Shown: piece by piece, positions 6,154 through 6,465 of the stretch
Numbering within the stretch: the first letter of the stretch is position 1
How the letters are laid out: every line of letters starts with the position of its first letter
Program-made: the position numbers and the translations under genes
Assembly (NCBI GenBank): GCA_027296805.1
Contig: JAPUIR010000240.1
Location: forward strand, 1-6,465
Length of the DNA: 6,465 bases
Source of the DNA: Chloroflexota bacterium
GTDB lineage: Bacteria; Chloroflexota; Dehalococcoidia; Bin125
Reading direction: 5' to 3'
The notes under the pieces: model-generated
What the model was told of the DNA's origin: nothing
Seen by the model: only the letters and a program-made list of their open reading frames with translations
The model's database searches: none

Positions 6154-6177
6154 CCTCTCGCGGTCCGCGTAACGCGG
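6154..6177 (-). promoter_or_regulatory. Ribosome site of the protease gene with an adjoining GC palindrome cluster
   Basis: On the minus strand, AGAGG (6158-6154) sits four bases before the ATG at 6149. Directly upstream are CCGCG (6177-6173), TTA, CGCGG (6169-6165), A and CCGCG (6163-6159). The first two arms form a perfect 13-base inverted repeat that could fold as a 5-pair hairpin with a three-base loop beside the ribosome site. It may be an operator or a leader hairpin; its function is unknown. Confidence 0.45.
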
Positions 6178-6211
6178 GAACCGCTGCCCGTCGCGCCTCG
6201 TCCGAGAGGTC

Positions 6212-6240
6212 AGTGTACAACGGCAGCTACTCGAAAGGAG
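6212..6240 (-). promoter_or_regulatory. Weak promoter candidate for the five-gene minus-strand block
   Basis: On the minus strand, TACACT (6217-6212) fits the TAnnnT core of a -10 element. Seventeen bases upstream is CTCCTT (6240-6235), a poor -35 match. This would give a leader of roughly 55 bases. It is the best candidate I could find between 6150 and 6320 but is far from consensus. Confidence 0.22.
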
Positions 6241-6276
6241 CGGGCCGACGAAAACGAAACGGCAGGGATCAGACTG

Positions 6277-6295
6277 GCGGGGGAATACACCCCGC
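6277..6295. repeat. Perfect 6-base inverted repeat, possible operator
   Basis: GCGGGG (6277-6282) and CCCCGC (6290-6295) flank the seven-base spacer GAATACA. The right arm lies where a -35 element would be for the TATACT sequence at 6310-6315. A repressor site or a short stem are both possible. Confidence 0.4.
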
Positions 6296-6307
6296 ACCTG
6301 AGAAGCG

Positions 6308-6315
6308 TATATACT
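6308..6315 (+). promoter_or_regulatory. Candidate -10 element for the gene at 6440
   Basis: TATATACT contains TATACT (6310-6315), one mismatch from the sigma-70 -10 consensus, in an otherwise GC-rich stretch. No good -35 is visible 16-18 bases upstream and no TGn extension precedes it, so an activator might be needed. Initiation near 6322 would leave a leader of about 118 bases. GTATATAC is self-complementary, so a minus-strand role cannot be excluded. Confidence 0.35.
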
Positions 6316-6340
6316 CCTGGCCGGCACTAGAACATCTGGT

Positions 6341-6366
6341 CGGCCTGGGATCTCGATCCCCGGTCG
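6341..6366 (+). other. Stable hairpin in the candidate leader of the gene at 6440 (attenuator or terminator)
   Basis: The left arm CGGCC-T-GGGAT (6341-6351) pairs with ATCCC-C-GGTCG (6356-6366) across a CTCG tetraloop. This gives ten pairs, one of them G-U, and one internal T-C mismatch. It is followed by ATTTCTGTATT, a loose T-rich stretch. No plus-strand gene ends just before it, so a leader structure for the downstream gene is more likely than a simple gene-end terminator. Confidence 0.45.
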
Positions 6367-6439
6367 ATTTCTGTATTCGCCCCGGAACCGGCCCGGAGCT
6401 CAGCCAGAACCTGGGCTCAGTCAAAACAGGGACTCCGCC

Positions 6440-6465
6440 ATGCCCCCAACCAAACCCGTGCCGAT
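6440..6465 (+). CDS. Probable start of a new gene, first eight codons only
   Basis: ATG at 6440-6442 is preceded by AGGGA (6428-6432) at a seven-base spacing, a good ribosome site. The visible codons read MPPTKPVP, which is too short to identify a family. The frame is open upstream to at least the TATACT element, but it contains no other ATG, GTG or TTG start there, which supports this ATG. It is divergent from the protease gene, and the hairpin at 6341-6366 would lie in its leader. Confidence 0.45.

Larger units (their letters stand above)
6150..6439. other. Gene-free divergent control region between the protease gene and the gene at 6440
   Basis: These 290 bases separate the protease (minus) from a probable new plus-strand gene. 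I see no convincing coding sequence. The region holds a GC palindrome cluster next to the protease ribosome site, a weak minus-strand promoter candidate, a GCGGGG/CCCCGC inverted repeat, an AT-rich TATATACT element standing out from GC-rich surroundings, and an 11-pair imperfect hairpin at 6341-6366. Its composition is less GC-rich than the flanking genes in places, such as 6248-6262 (CGAAAACGAAAC). Confidence 0.75.

Noticed and set aside
5935..6330. Plus-strand frame of 131 codons over the protease start and intergenic region
   Set aside because: It is antisense to the protease N-terminus, Ser, Arg and Thr-rich, and has no domain or credible ribosome site.
6382..6391. CCGG-AA-CCGG as a hairpin in the leader
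   Set aside because: The two-base loop is too short to fold, and such short GC repeats are expected by chance here.

Overview
This is a GC-rich bacterial chromosome segment, tightly packed and mostly housekeeping. The best taxonomic guess is Chloroflexota, perhaps Thermomicrobia or a relative. That rests on my recall of the rsmD–coaD–coiled-coil gene order in that phylum, the Chloroflexota-like layout of the GH18-like protein, and the high GC content. It is an inference, not something proven here. I saw no insertion sequence, phage gene, CRISPR array, tRNA or rRNA.

Layout. Bases 1-1533 on the plus strand hold the C-terminal 510 residues of leucyl-tRNA synthetase (leuS). It converges, with a 30-base gap, on a compact five-gene block on the minus strand. 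Read in its own direction, that block runs: (1) a membrane-anchored HtrA/DegP-type serine protease with a PDZ domain (6149 to 5040); (2) a membrane-anchored GH18-like protein whose catalytic residues have been replaced (5043 to 3310), joined to the protease by an ATGA stop/start overlap; (3) rsmD, a 16S rRNA guanine-N2 methyltransferase (3298 to 2735); (4) coaD, phosphopantetheine adenylyltransferase (2697 to 2188); (5) a coiled-coil protein of unknown function that probably starts at a CTG codon (2142 to 1564). The gaps are -4, 11, 37 and 45 bases, so one transcription unit is likely. Bases 6150-6439 form a gene-free region, probably a divergent control region, with several inverted repeats and weak promoter-like sequences. 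A new plus-strand gene probably starts at 6440 and runs off the window.

How the genes fit together. LeuS, RsmD and CoaD serve translation, ribosome maturation and coenzyme A synthesis. The first two genes of the minus-strand block make membrane-tethered proteins predicted to face outside. One is an apparently active protease and the other a probable glycan-binding pseudo-glycosidase with an Ig-like C-terminus. Their translational coupling suggests a joint job at the cell surface. This pair is the most interesting part of the window. The other points worth checking are the CTG start, a tandem duplication of the rsmD 3' end, and a structured candidate leader upstream of the gene at 6440.
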